DNA from: Tieghemostelium lacteum | Taxonomy: Eukaryota; Evosea; Eumycetozoa; Dictyosteliales; Raperosteliaceae | DNA: 64,000 nucleotides | Direction: 5' to 3' | Assembly: GCA_001606155.1 (NCBI GenBank) | Contig: LODT01000011.1 | Span: 1 to 64,000, forward strand | Part shown: piece by piece, positions 10,749 through 22,420 of the stretch | Layout: every line of letters begins with the position of its first letter | Numbering within the stretch: the stretch's first letter is position 1 | The notes under the pieces: model-generated | Database searches by the model: none | Seen by the model: the letters and a program-made list of their open reading frames with translations, nothing else | What the model was told of the DNA's origin: nothing | Program-made: the position numbers and the translations under genes

Positions 10749-11760
10749 ATGGAATTATTATATATATTTACTATAGCATTAATAATTTCATTATTTTATA
10801 AACAATTATTTCAAATTATATTAAAGTAAGTTCCTAACCGATTAAAAATTTGTAATAAAAATTTCATAGGGTATAACTAACTTTGATTGCAATTTCAAAA
10901 AAAATAATATTTGTGAAATCACCAAAAATAGAATATTTTTAAAACCATTAGTTAGATTTTGTATATATTTAATTGATTTAAAATGCGATCCCTATTGGGA
11001 CAGAATAACGGAAACTATTCCAATTTATGTAGATTCCAGAATTCAAAATCGTACTGAACTGGAAAAATCAATACAAGATCAATTATCTGAGAAACTAAAA
11101 CAATTTGAAACTGGATCCATGTTAGTAATTCAAAATAAAGGTGATTTTATATGTTCACTAGTGAGAATTGCTGGTAGAGGTAGATTCTCACATTCTGCAA
11201 TGTACATAGAACCTGGTTATTTTAATAGCCCAGAATTTAGAGATTTAATACCTATGGACACTAATACCAATAGTAGATTATTTGATGCACCACTACTGTG
11301 GCAAGCAGCTGGTGAAAAAAAAGATGACTATAATTGTAATGATGCTCCCGATCTTCATAGTTTATCTAAATATCTATTATACTACATGCAAAAATACCCA
11401 AATTCAAGATATATAATCAGAAATCTACACCAAAAACTCGATTCTAAACAAAGTCATTCTCTGAAATCATTCATCTATCAAACCATCACTGAGAAGAGAC
11501 TAAATTTCTGTTCCAATTTTGAATTATTCTTCACCTATTATTCTAGTAAACTATCAATTTTACCTAAACTACTTGATGGAATACTAAATATCAAAAGAAC
11601 CGATCTAACATTTTGCAGTAAAATTCTAACTGAAACTTTTCAACACATTGGTCTTATTGATCTATCTATAAATAGTAATAAGGGTCCAAATTATTTTGGT
11701 TATCCTTATCACACCAACGTATTTCAAGATGAATCCGAAATTCAATTTATATATATCTAA
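10749..11760 (+). CDS. Permuted papain-fold (YiiX/NlpC-P60-like) hydrolase with N-terminal membrane anchor
   Basis: Two exons are inferred, 10749-10825 and 10932-11760, giving about 301 residues; the 106-nt intron contains ACTAAC, a good branch-point-like site. Exon 1 encodes a hydrophobic N-terminal segment (about residues 2-24), probably a signal anchor. The catalytic region begins with GSMLVIQNKGDF..., followed by RFSHSAMYIEPG with His113, and ends with a Cys in LTFCSKILTETF (near residue 255). This His-first, Cys-last order is that of permuted NlpC/P60 (YiiX-like) hydrolases, which cleave amide or ester bonds; the lecithin-retinol acyltransferase group shares the fold. The substrate is unknown. 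An alternative acceptor at 10869 would put the tail out of frame, so 10931 is preferred. Confidence 0.65.
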
Positions 11761-12213
11761 TTAATTCTTTTATCCCCTTTTCCGACAAAACAAAAAAAAA
11801 CCAAGATGCCGACTCATCACCCCAACTCTCTTCAACAATCAATCAACCCCTTCCGATCAAAACATCTTTTTTCACTAGCATACATTACCAATAAAAAAAC
11901 AAAAACAAAAAAAGATCTTAATGAATAGTCACTCCAAATTTGGAAAATAAATAAATTGTAGTTTTAAAAAATTAAATTAATGTAAAAAAAAAAAAAATTA
12001 ATTATTGATATATTTATATTATCATCAATCAAATGTTATTTAAATTATTTACATAAAATTATTATTATTATTATTATGTTTTTTCAATATTTATTTGAAA
12101 AAAGGTCGTTCTTGGATAGATATATTTTTTATAAAAAATGACAAATTTACATATTTTAGTTATTATTATTCACATTATTACTATATTTTTAGATGGATAC
12201 CTTTGTATTATGA
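11761..12213. other. Spacer between convergent genes
   Basis: Both flanking genes end here. A pyrimidine-rich patch (11765-11880) is followed by A/T homopolymers and a TTA repeat near 12060. Nothing coding or structured was seen. Confidence 0.6.
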
Positions 12214-14052
12214 TTAATTATCTACATTTTCCATTTGATCAATTGTCTGTACATTAATTTCATTTAGACCTTTGGAAAGAGAATCCAAATTATTTTGATT
12301 TAACAAATTGCTAAATGGTTGATTATATTTGTTTGATAAATGGGATTTGTTGGATTTTTTAGATTTCATTGATGAGGTATTAGAGGTAACAGACAAGGAT
12401 GATGATGATGATTGTTTAAGTGCTAAATTGGAATCAAAACCACCAGTAGATGTTGAACTGTTATTTGAGGAGTGTGATGAATGTCTACTGTGTGATAAAA
12501 AACTATTCTTACTTTTGTTAGTACCTAAAGTACTACCCATATTATTACTATTTTGACTGATATTCAATAGAATCATATTGTTGCTATTGGATGTTGGTCC
12601 AACACCTACCCCATTACCATGATTACTACTATTTTGATCATCATAGAAAAATGTTGGTGATTGTACATCTTGATCTAGAGCATCTTGATTTGAACCATGA
12701 TCAACAGCTTGTGTTGAGTTGAAGTCTTCTACCATCATTTGAGATTCCTCACGTGAGAATATAGATGATTCACTTCTCAATTCTACATCCAAGTTACTTT
12801 GTTGGTCATCAATAATCGATGTTGAAATGGTTGCGCAATTAGAATTACAATATCTTTCTGAATTATTATCATCAGTTGAATGATGATCATCTGATAACAA
12901 TGGATTGTATTTTGGTGATTTCACATTGGAATGTACATTTGATGGTGGAAATATCTGTTGTTGCTTATTTAATTTTGGTTTAATCTTGGTAGTTGTAGTT
13001 GTTGTGGTTGTAGTTGTAGTAGTTGTTGTAGTTGTAGTTGTTGTAGTTTCCTCTTCTTCTTTTAACTTTTCCAAAACCTCATCAACATTTAATAAATCAT
13101 CATTTTCCAACATAATCTTATTATTATTATTATTATTGAAACCTTGTTGTACTACAGGTACTATTGATGAAGTAGTTATAGTAGTTGTTTGTGGTTGTTG
13201 TAGTTGAAGTGAACTATTACTACCAGTGCTATTAGTTCGATTTTGAGTAAATAACTCAGATTGGCTGGTAGTTTTGGTACTGGTAGTTGTTTGTTTAATT
13301 TCATTGCTATGGGTAATCAAAGATAGTCTAATAGCTTCGAGTAACATCAGATCATCCATATCAGTTTCGGAATAATTACCACTTGCAAACATATCATTAA
13401 ATGAGAAATTTTGAGAATTACGATCAGCGCCAGTACCAGTTCCCTGACCACCACTTGTACTATTACTATTTGTTGACTTTTTCAAATCGTTTTGAATGTT
13501 AATTGGCGAGGAATATAGTAACTGTTGTGAAATCTCTCTACTGGTAAGTAACTTTGGTGGTGAAAGTTGTTGCGTAAAGAACTGTTGTGTGGGTGATTGT
13601 GATGTTTGTTGCCCTTGGGTTTTTTCCTTTTCCTCTTCTTTCTTCATTTGAATAGTCAGTTCTAGAACTTTAGCCTGCTCAATTTCATCCTTTTGTATCT
13701 CTTCTTTAGTTAGAGGACCGCTAAATGTTACAATATAAGAACTCTGATTGCAATAAGGACACAATATATTCTTTGGATCGGTATTGGGTTTCTTTATTTG
13801 CAAAAAGCATTCTGTACATATTCCTTTTTTACAACATCTCGAACGATTTAATCCACCAGGATAAAAAAGTAAACATATTGGACACTCCTCGTGATTTGGT
13901 GTCTCTTCTTCCAATCCTTGGAATATTGGGGCAATCTTTTTCTCCATTATCAATTTCTTTAATAGTTTTTGATCCCATTCACATTCCTTATAGAGTCCTG
14001 TTGGAATGGTATATTTAGAGTCTACATCTTTTTTACTTGATGTATTACCCAT
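12214..14052 (-). CDS. Sip5-type RING-like finger protein with low-complexity tail
   Basis: 612 residues in one exon. The N-terminus (MGNTSSKK) has Gly2, a possible N-myristoylation site. A cysteine-rich finger at about residues 56-103 runs CPIC, then NRSRCCKKGICTECF and CPYC. This arrangement, with the RSRCC element, is diagnostic of the yeast Sip5 group of RING-like proteins (Sip5 interacts with Snf1 kinase). Next is a Gln/Glu coiled-coil-like segment. Near residues 230-245 a stretch with LEAIRLSL flanked by acidic residues resembles a ubiquitin-interacting motif. The rest is Ser/Thr/Asn/Gln-rich with a poly-Thr run (ACT/ACA codons near 12985-13055). A ubiquitin-linked adaptor or E3 role is plausible but not shown. 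Confidence 0.8.
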   Translation of the reverse strand: MGNTSSKKDVDSKYTIPTGLYKECEWDQKLLKKLIMEKKIAPIFQGLEEETPNHEECPICLLFYPGGLNRSRCCKKGICTECFLQIKKPNTDPKNILCPYCNQSSYIVTFSGPLTKEEIQKDEIEQAKVLELTIQMKKEEEKEKTQGQQTSQSPTQQFFTQQLSPPKLLTSREISQQLLYSSPINIQNDLKKSTNSNSTSGGQGTGTGADRNSQNFSFNDMFASGNYSETDMDDLMLLEAIRLSLITHSNEIKQTTTSTKTTSQSELFTQNRTNSTGSNSSLQLQQPQTTTITTSSIVPVVQQGFNNNNNNKIMLENDDLLNVDEVLEKLKEEEETTTTTTTTTTTTTTTTTTTTKIKPKLNKQQQIFPPSNVHSNVKSPKYNPLLSDDHHSTDDNNSERYCNSNCATISTSIIDDQQSNLDVELRSESSIFSREESQMMVEDFNSTQAVDHGSNQDALDQDVQSPTFFYDDQNSSNHGNGVGVGPTSNSNNMILLNISQNSNNMGSTLGTNKSKNSFLSHSRHSSHSSNNSSTSTGGFDSNLALKQSSSSSLSVTSNTSSMKSKKSNKSHLSNKYNQPFSNLLNQNNLDSLSKGLNEINVQTIDQMENVDN

Positions 14053-14425
14053 TTTTTATATATTATTTCTATATGGCAATCAATGAATTTTATATATATA
14101 GCGTCTATATTCTAGAACCAAAAAAATAAAGACAATATCTTCTCTCTTTCTTTCTTCCTCAATATTATAATTTTAAAACCTCTGTTAATGTAAAATGCAT
14201 AAATTTCCTGTTTCAATATAAAAAATTAAAAAAAAAATATGTGTATTTACAAATAAATATAAAAATTTGTAATTTTATAAAGATAAATAATGAAATATAC
14301 AATTAAATAAAAAAAAAAAAAAAATAAAACTTTCAAGAAGAAAAAAGTGAAAAAGGTGGTTTTTATTTTCAAACTCTTTGTTGGAAATCATAAAAAGTTT
14401 TTACAACTGCAATTTTTGATGAGGA
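14053..14425. other. Spacer, promoter of the Sip5-like gene
   Basis: AT-rich DNA with A-runs between two minus-strand genes: the start of the Sip5-like gene and the stop of the Mpv17-like gene. No gene or repeat family was seen. Confidence 0.55.
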
Positions 14426-15066
14426 TCATTTGTTTCCCAGATTTGATAAGAAGATATTCCAAAACACACTGACTACAGAAACGTATAAAACTCTAAAATT
14501 TAATGGAACAATTGCAAAGGAAATATATTGAGCAGCAGGCCACAGACACCAGTTATAAGCGAGAGCAGGATACAAAAGTTCATTTTTAATTTGTTTTTTG
14601 GCATCGGTTAATGTTCGACCGTTGAGAACATTCATAATAAGCATAAAGGTAGAAATTACACATGGTGCAAAAACTAATTGATCAACTAACATTTTTTTTA
14701 AATATATTATTTTTCCTTGACCTGTAACTATCTTATCTAATGATTGATACCAATAGTGTAATACGGGTCCTGAGAAACATAATCCCACTGCTGACATTGT
14801 TAACATTCTATTATAATTATATTTAAATTCTCTCTTTCCATCCTCTTCTCCATCTCTTTTTTTTGAATATTTATATTCTAATATCTGAGCCAAACTATCA
14901 CCCACAGGTCCCATCAATACACTTGTTGATACTGATTTTGCTAAATTAAACAAATGTCAATAAATACTATTAATTAATTACTCTATCATTTTTTTCTTAT
15001 TTACATACTAGTTAGAGGATATTGTAATAATAGTTTTAAATAGGGTTTCCATAAATATCTATTCAT
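14426..15066 (-). CDS. Mpv17/PMP22-family membrane protein
   Basis: Two exons are inferred, 15009-15066 and 14426-14940, separated by a 68-nt intron (GTATGT...TTTAG), giving 190 residues. The short first exon supplies the diagnostic N-terminus W..Y...L..YPLTTKS, which continues into TSVLMGPVGDSLAQ, exactly the Mpv17 signature. Four hydrophobic stretches follow, with GPVLHYWYQSLDKI and the C-terminal motif YNWCLWPAAQYISFAIVP...RV. Family members sit in the mitochondrial inner membrane or peroxisome and may form channels; Mpv17 loss causes mitochondrial DNA depletion in mammals. The gene is divergent from the ankyrin-kinase gene, with only 92 bp between the start codons. Confidence 0.85.
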
Positions 15067-15158
15067 ATTTTGAAGAGTTTGATTTTGAAGATAAATCAAA
15101 TTTTTTTTAATAATTATTGCAACTACATTTTTTTTTTTTTTTTTTTTTTTCAAATCAC
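15067..15158. promoter_or_regulatory. Compact bidirectional promoter with long T run
   Basis: Only 92 bp separate the start codons of the minus-strand Mpv17-like gene and the plus-strand ankyrin-repeat kinase. The segment ends in a 23-nt T run (15128-15150) just before the kinase start. Oligo(dT) runs near the start are typical of dictyostelid core promoters, so this spacer probably serves both genes. Confidence 0.5.
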
Positions 15159-17840
15159 ATGTTAACAAAAGAGATAATTTCTATTCTATATTTAAATTCT
15201 TATTTAAATGCTGCTGATATAGGTAGATTAATTAGATTAAATAGAAATTATCATACAACATTAGCGATATCATTAAATTATAATTATATAAAGCTATATG
15301 AAAGATTATTATGGTCTTTAAGGTTAAATTTTAAATATAATAGTAATATCAATAATAATAGTAGTTTTATAGAAAATCAATTAAAATCAATATTTGAATA
15401 TCAAAAATCCAAATATCAACTTGTAAATATTCAACAATTACTAGAGGCACAGCTAAAACAGTACAGAGAACTATTGGAGAGATATGGATATCTACAATCA
15501 TGTAGGTTCAATCTAATAAAATATCTATATCAATATGAATTCTATGATAAATTGATAAAAGAAGAGAATTCACAACTAAAAATAACATTATTAGATAAAT
15601 TGATATCTTTTGTAATTATATACAATCAAGATAGCATATTATATTTTATCATTAATCTTTTAAATGTAATAGTTCAACAACAATCCTCACTTTTACCTAC
15701 TACTAGTTCAAATATAGTAGCATCATCATCATCATCATCACCTAGATCAAATAATTTAAAATTATCATCCAATAGTAATAATAATTTAATGTTATTGTCA
15801 AGCCAATCACCATCCTATAATGATATTAAAGAGCTATCTAGACACTATGAATACAAACATCAATCTATACTAGAAATCATTGGAATACTACCATATATAA
15901 TATCAGTACAAAAAGGTAATCTTTTGTATTTCAAAATGCTTCTAATGGGATTACAACTGAATAACAGTGTATTCTCACCTAGTAGCACTAAATTAATTCA
16001 CACACAAAGAAGTGCTCTATTTTTTAGTAATAGCAGAGAAATGACATTATTTTTATTACAATCTGGTAGTAATCTGAATGATCATGATAATAATGGACTA
16101 TTATCAATTCACTATCACTCAGCACTTGGTAATCTAGATGTTCTAAAATGTCTATGTGATGATTCAACTATAAATATTCAAGATAAACAATTAAATACAC
16201 CACTTCACTATTCGACATTAAATGTAAATATTTATATTTATTTTAAAAGTATAATACAAATCTAATATCTTTTTGTTATAATACAGGGTCATTTTCAAAT
16301 AATTAAATTCCTTATTAATTCAGGTGCTAGAATTAATATACAAAATAGTCAAGGTAGATTGGCTATACATAATATATGTATAAATGGTTCATTAGAGATT
16401 TTAAAATACTTTTTAGATTTGTACATTAAACAATCAAAATCTGTTAGTAATAGTAGTAACAGTACAGTAGGATTGAGAACATCAACTAGTAGTGCACCGA
16501 GTAATAATAATAATAATATATCAATTCAGTTCCTAGACAAGGAAAATAATACACCAATGGACTATTGTGTATTAAATAATCATTTTAATCTAGCATTAGA
16601 GTTATTAAACTATGAAGGTTTTCTAATACCAATAGAGGAACTAAACTTTCAAAATTCTAGAAGAATTGGTTTTGGTGCTTTTGCTGATGTCTTTTTATTG
16701 GAATGGAGAAAAGTAATCTATCTATCATCTTAATATCATGATATAATTCTATAATCATATTAACATTAAATGTTTATAATTTTTAGAAAAATGTAGCTGT
16801 AAAAAGAGTAAAATATGATAAAATTATTGATTCTGGTAAATCTGATGCTTGGATAAAGAGTAAATTTATTTTAGAAGTAATTTTAATGATGTATGTTTAG
16901 TACTATAATCAACTTAGCCACCCAAATTCAAAAACTCTAATTTTTTATCCAAATATATAGAAAATTATCACACTTGTCAAGTTTTGTAAAATTATATGCA
17001 ACTTGTATTCAATCAACTGAATTATTATTAAGTAAGTATCATTTTTATTAATAAAACAGTATTTAAATCTCATGAGATATTAATAAAATTTGAAATACTA
17101 TAGTTTTAGAGTTTTGTAATTTTGGTAGTTTGTATAATATTTTAAATAGTGTACAAAATGATGATGTTACAAGTCAGATGCCAAGTATAAATTCAATATC
17201 ATTGAATATATGTAATGGTATGAACTATTTACATGGACTATCACCACAGATTATACACCGTGATCTTACAAGTCAGAATATACTTATTGATCAGAGTGGA
17301 AATGCTAAAATTGCTGATTTTGGCATTAGTAGATTCAAGAATGAAATTGGTGATAAAACAATGACAAATATTGGTAATCCAAGATGGAGAGCTCCAGAGG
17401 TTACCAAAGGTGAAAAGTATAGTGAGAAAGTTGATGTATTTGGTTTTGGTATGATTTTATATGAATTGGTTACTAGACATGTGCCATTTCATCAATTTGA
17501 ACCTGTACAAGCATCTTTTAAAATTGCTGCTGGTGAAAGACCTCCTTTTCCTGACGATTTACAATTGGATCAGAGGTGGATTCAAGTCATTGAAAAGTGT
17601 TGGGATCACTTACCAAAGAACAGACCCACATTTCAACAGTTACTTCAGGTACTCCAACAATTACCAATCATTTTTATAAAGAAATCTTCAAATATGACTA
17701 ATCAATCAACAAGGAATAAACAAGATATAACAATGACTGAACTAGTTGAACAATATCAAAATGATTCTAAACAAAATAGTGCTACTTTTGGTGAGTACGA
17801 AATTGAATATGAAAGCACTCTTACTTTTAAAAAAAAATAA
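15159..17840 (+). CDS. Ankyrin-repeat tyrosine-kinase-like (TKL) protein kinase
   Basis: Five exons are inferred: 15159-16223, 16287-16712, 16787-16890, 16961-17031 and 17104-17840, with introns of 63-74 nt and an 800-residue product. The start at 15159 is chosen over an in-frame ATG at 15117 because the latter precedes a poly-T-coded Phe run. The first ~250 residues are Leu/Asn-rich without a known domain. Ankyrin repeats follow (NTPLHYSTLNGHFQIIKFLI, GARINIQNSQGRLAIH). The kinase domain starts with IGFGAFADVFLLEW, with VAVK in exon 3, HRDLTSQNILI as catalytic loop, ADFG, and RWRAPEV. The HRDLTSQN loop places it in the TKL class common in dictyostelids. All catalytic residues are present. 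The last ~60 residues are Gln/Asn-rich. Confidence 0.83.
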
Positions 17841-18284
17841 AGTAAATTGACTACTTCTTTCATTATAGATTTTGTAAACTCAACTCAATTTAATTTTTGT
17901 TTAAATTATCCAATTGATGGGTTATTGAGTGCATTGTATCATTAAAAATGTATATTTTTATTTATTAAAAGCCTCTTCTTTTTCTTTTTACAGTTATTTT
18001 ATAATAATAGTAAATTGTAATTAGACTAATCTTAAATGACAACAATATTTTAGATTTACTTTAGATAAATTTAATACACAGGGATAATGAAATGGATCAT
18101 ATAGAGTTTAAAAAAAAAAATTATTTATATAATAAATTAATTATAATAAAAGACAACTCGTGATCTATTTTTATCTTGATTGAATTTTAAAACTTTTGTT
18201 TTTTTTTAAAGATTTTTTTATATTTTTTAGAACTTTAAAAACTAAACACCTTGTGTAAGACACATTTTATTGTATTGTAGGTTA
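17841..18284. other. AT-rich spacer, nothing seen
   Basis: 3' region of the kinase gene and promoter of the next gene. T runs near 18195-18230 may belong to the core promoter. No repeat or RNA gene was recognised. Confidence 0.55.
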
Positions 18285-20036
18285 ATGGAAATTATAAAAT
18301 TACCAAGGATAATTATTATTGAAATTCTAAAGAAATACATAGAAATTGAAAATAGCAATGAAATCTATTTTTATCTATATTTCATTGCTAAAATTTCATT
18401 GGTTTCCAAAGATTTCCAACAGAACATTTTAAAAATAGCATTCAATCAAGTGGCGTTTAAAGATGAAGATGAATTGATATTGACAGTTTCATTGTTAGTG
18501 AGAGGATTTAAATTTAAGAATATCTATTACCAAAAGAGTCAAAAAAGTACAGAAATACAAACTAGCCCATCACTTATTGAACTAATCTCTAAATTGTTAT
18601 CCTATATAAATGGTGATGATAACGACTCTATAGAAAGTCACTCTAACATCAGTAGTGACACAATGATTATTGTAAAAAAAACCAATGACAGGGAGAATAT
18701 ACATCAGTTAATTATTGATTATAAAATGGTTTTAAATAATTTAAATAGGGAAAATTGTTCATTGCTAATTGAAAAAATGAATAGCAGTGGGAAACTTCAG
18801 AGATTGTTAAATTATTTTTATAGTAGAAAAGACTCTTATTCAGGTTTGATTATTACTGATTGTGGAAGAATTAAAGATCTAGGTGATACACTACTTAGAC
18901 ATCATCTAACTAGACTACAATTTGAAAGTAAAAATAATTTACACAAGGATAATGAGTGGTTGAATTTTACAGCTTCAAATTTACTCTATTTGGATATAAC
19001 CATTCCTTCAATGACTTTTCAAGAGTATAAATACCTGCTAGAGAGTAATTTACAATTGAAATCACTGGAAATTCATGCTAGAATTAATAATAGGGAAAAT
19101 AGTGTAATTTTAGATTGTCTATCAGATCATCCAAATCTCACTGAATTGGCACTCTATCGTATCTATATGGAGACTGAATATAATCTAATAAGATTTATCA
19201 ATAGAAATTCTCTGATAAAGACACTAACTATTGGTATGGAAAAATCATCTTATCGTACTACTACTACTACTACTCTTATTAGTAACCAATCACTAGAACA
19301 CATTGACTTGGTTTATTCACTTGAAAAACTATGGACTTGTAATTCTAATTTGGCATATATGAATATTGCTTCACTTTCTACTGCAATTAGTAAATCCATC
19401 ATTCAATATCACAGTAATCTATCTATATTAAAAGTAGGATTTGTAAATACAGATCTACCAGATCTCATTACAATTATAAATCTAAACTCAACTAAACTCA
19501 TTAGTTTGACACTAAAATACCAGCGTAAACAAATTGGAACTTACAAGGACTTTGACCAAAGTCTTCTAACGGCACTCATAAACAATGTACACATTCAACA
19601 TGTAAAATTAAAAAACTTTTCAGAGTTTTTTACCATTCAATTTATCAAACAATCTAAATGGCACCCATCTATACGTTCATTGTATTTGGATATACCAGAA
19701 CAATTGCACACTTCCTATATCATCTCTAATCTCTCTAATCATCCAATTGTCACTGCATTGACTCTCAATGATAAGAGATATCATCACTCACTTGATGATC
19801 TATTTAAAATTATAAATATCAATCAATCGCTGCGAAAAATAACCTATAAAAACACAAAGTTTTCACCAGAGTATAATGTAGAATTTTCTAAATTTACTCA
19901 ACTCATCAAGAAATATTATCAAAATCATTCCAATCCAATACCAATGAATAATATCACCTACAGAACTAATCAATTTAACTGTCATGGTTCATCTCTATGG
20001 AAATATTGTAATCCTACCTCCTTTTTTTCAAAGTAA
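18285..20036 (+). CDS. F-box/leucine-rich-like dictyostelid protein
   Basis: 583 residues from the ATG at 18285 (an upstream in-frame TTG at 18270 is not a likely start). The N-terminus, MEIIKLPRIIIIEILKKYI...LVSKDFQQNIL, resembles a divergent F-box (LP..ii.eIl, then a VSK.f element). The rest has irregular leucine-rich units such as NLLYLDITIPSM, LKSLEIHA, NLTELALYRI and IKTLTIGM, spaced about 25-30 residues. Proteins of this build form large dictyostelid families, probably substrate receptors of SCF ubiquitin ligases, but no Skp1-binding residues can be confirmed. A related but longer protein is encoded at 36362-39400. No close function can be given. Confidence 0.7.
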   Translation: MEIIKLPRIIIIEILKKYIEIENSNEIYFYLYFIAKISLVSKDFQQNILKIAFNQVAFKDEDELILTVSLLVRGFKFKNIYYQKSQKSTEIQTSPSLIELISKLLSYINGDDNDSIESHSNISSDTMIIVKKTNDRENIHQLIIDYKMVLNNLNRENCSLLIEKMNSSGKLQRLLNYFYSRKDSYSGLIITDCGRIKDLGDTLLRHHLTRLQFESKNNLHKDNEWLNFTASNLLYLDITIPSMTFQEYKYLLESNLQLKSLEIHARINNRENSVILDCLSDHPNLTELALYRIYMETEYNLIRFINRNSLIKTLTIGMEKSSYRTTTTTTLISNQSLEHIDLVYSLEKLWTCNSNLAYMNIASLSTAISKSIIQYHSNLSILKVGFVNTDLPDLITIINLNSTKLISLTLKYQRKQIGTYKDFDQSLLTALINNVHIQHVKLKNFSEFFTIQFIKQSKWHPSIRSLYLDIPEQLHTSYIISNLSNHPIVTALTLNDKRYHHSLDDLFKIININQSLRKITYKNTKFSPEYNVEFSKFTQLIKKYYQNHSNPIPMNNITYRTNQFNCHGSSLWKYCNPTSFFSK

Positions 20037-20261
20037 TGATTTTTCAACTCCCCGGACCCAACTAACTAAATTTATACAGTATTTATCTGTTTTTTTGTAA
20101 AATAAAATCAAATTTAAACTATCTATTTGAAGAAATATTAAATCAATTTCAAAATTACCTCGCACCTAATTATTATTTATTTAAATTCAGAGACAAAAAT
20201 ATCTTAATTTTTTAAAATTTTAAAATATCTTCACTTGTTCACATTTTTTTAAACAGAGACA

Positions 20262-22266
20262 ATGGACAGTTTAGTAAAAAATATACATAATCAACAGATA
20301 ATTGCAGCCTCAGCAGCAGTAGCACTTGGTGGTGGATTTGCATTATTAAAATATTTCTATGAAAATAGAATTGTAACAGGTAGTAATAAAGAGTTGTTTT
20401 ATTTTAACCAACAAAATGCTACAGGTGGTGATTTAGTTGCTAAAGTACTCTCTAGTCATGGTGTTAAATTTATATTTACCCTCACTGGTGGTCACATTTC
20501 TCCCATTTTAATTTCTTGTGATAAAGAAAATATTAGAGTTATTGATGTATGTTATTTTCTTTTACAACACATTGAACATCTAATCTAATTTTGTAAAAAA
20601 AAAAAAAAAAACTTAAAAGGTTAGACATGAAGTTACAGCAGTATTTGCAGCAGATGCTGTTAGTAGATTATCAGGAGTACCAGGAGTAGCAGCTGTTACA
20701 GCTGGACCAGGACTAACAAATACCATTACAGCAGTAAAGAATGCACAAATGGCACAATCAGCATTAGTATTAATTGGTGGTGCTACTAGTGATCTTTTAA
20801 AAGGTAGAGGATCATTACAAGATATTGATCAATTTGCACTATTGAAACCACATGTAAAATGGATGAAACATATTTCCAAAGTCTCAGAGATTGTACCAAC
20901 ACTTGAAATGGCTTTTGCAATCAGTAAACAAGGTACACCAGGTCCAGTTTTTGTTGAATTCCCCATTGACACTCTCTATCCACAACCAATTACCTCTTCT
21001 TGGTATCTGAAAGCAAAATACAGTGCACCAACATTGGCTTCTAAAATTATGAATTTCTACATTAACCGTCATCTTCATCAGATTTTTGGTGATGTTTTGA
21101 ATAGACAAATTCAAATTCACAATCCATCGGTATTCTCTCAAATGTCACCAAATAACAGTAACCTAGAGTCGGTACTCTACCTACTCATTAAAGCCAAACG
21201 TCCAGTGTTAATTGTAGGATCACAGGCTGTACTCCTAAGTGGTGCCAATGGTATTACTGCTGAACAAATTCAAAAATCTGTTCAAGGATTGGGTGTTCCA
21301 ACATTTACATCATCAATGTCTAGAGGTTTATTAGGAGCACAACATCCAATTCTATTTAGACATTGTAGATCCTATGCACTCCAACACGCTGATTTAGTTA
21401 TTTTGGCAGGTGTTGTTTGTGATTTCCGTCTAAACTATGGTAAAACCATTAGTTCAAAGGCAAAATTGGTATCCATCAATAGAGACAAGGTTGATTTGTA
21501 TAAAAACAGAAGTCCAAATTATGCTTACCACTCTGATCCAGCACAGTTTTTGATTGGTCTCTATAAGATCTATCAAGAGCAAAAACCAACATCACTTGAT
21601 CAGACTTGGAAGAATTGGGTTGATGATCTAAACTCTAGAGACATTGAAAAGAATTTAGAAATCTCAAAGAAAATTGAAATTCCACCTACTAAAGAAGGTT
21701 TTATTAACCCATTGAAAGCTCTAAAGCTATTTGATCATTCATTACCTTCTCAAACTGTATTGGTTGCTGATGGTGGTGATTTTGTAGCATCAGCTTCCTA
21801 TATTGTTTGTCCTAGAGGACCATTATCATGGTTGGATCCAGGGGTATTTGGTACACTTGGTGTTGGTGCTGGTTTTGCATTAGGTGCAAAATTAGTTAAT
21901 CCACACAGTCAAGTTTGGATAATTTTTGGTGATGGTGCTTGCGGTTACTCTATCCCTGAATATGATACTTTTGTACGTCATAAAATTGCAATTGGTGCTT
22001 TGGTTGGAAATGATGCTTGTTGGATGCAAATTATGAGAGAACAGGTTGAATATCTTCACTCTGAAGTTGGTTGTAATCTAACATATACCAACTATGATCA
22101 AGTTGTAAAAGCTTTTGGTGGTGAAGGTTACAGAGTTCACAATGAGCAACAACTTCAAGAGGCTCTTGATAACTCTCAACAAATTCTAAAAGAAAATATT
22201 AAACCAGTACTAATCAATTGTATCATTGATAGAACTGATTTTAGAAAAGGTTCAATTTCAGTTTAA
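20262..22266 (+). CDS. ThDP-dependent 2-hydroxyacyl-CoA lyase, ILVBL/HACL2 type
   Basis: Two exons are inferred, 20262-20546 and 20620-22266, with a 73-nt intron; the join gives [17 protein letters not shown], which holds the catalytic Glu (Glu99) that activates thiamine diphosphate. The product has 643 residues, close to human ILVBL (632). A hydrophobic segment at residues 14-30 would anchor it in the ER membrane, a feature that separates ILVBL from peroxisomal HACL1 and soluble acetolactate synthase. The ThDP/Mg motif GDGACGYS...GNDACW lies near residue 537. Members cleave 2-hydroxyacyl-CoA in fatty-acid alpha-oxidation. The ALS-like fold (N-terminal PYR, middle and C-terminal PP domains) is complete. 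Confidence 0.87.
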
Positions 22267-22420
22267 ACTACTCTCTCCCTACCCCCTCTAGCATCATGTT
22301 ACTTTTGAAAAAGATAAAAAAATATAGATATAATAATAAAAATGGATATAAATTTTAATTTGATTACTAACTTGTATATTATTCGATTATTTTACAATAT
22401 ATTTGGTGAGTTGGGATCGT

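Noticed and set aside
12905-13207. Poly-Val frame antisense to the Sip5-like gene
   Set aside because: Artefact of the poly-Thr codon repeat.
18270-18284. Upstream TTG start for the LRR-like gene
   Set aside because: The ATG at 18285 gives the natural F-box-like N-terminus.
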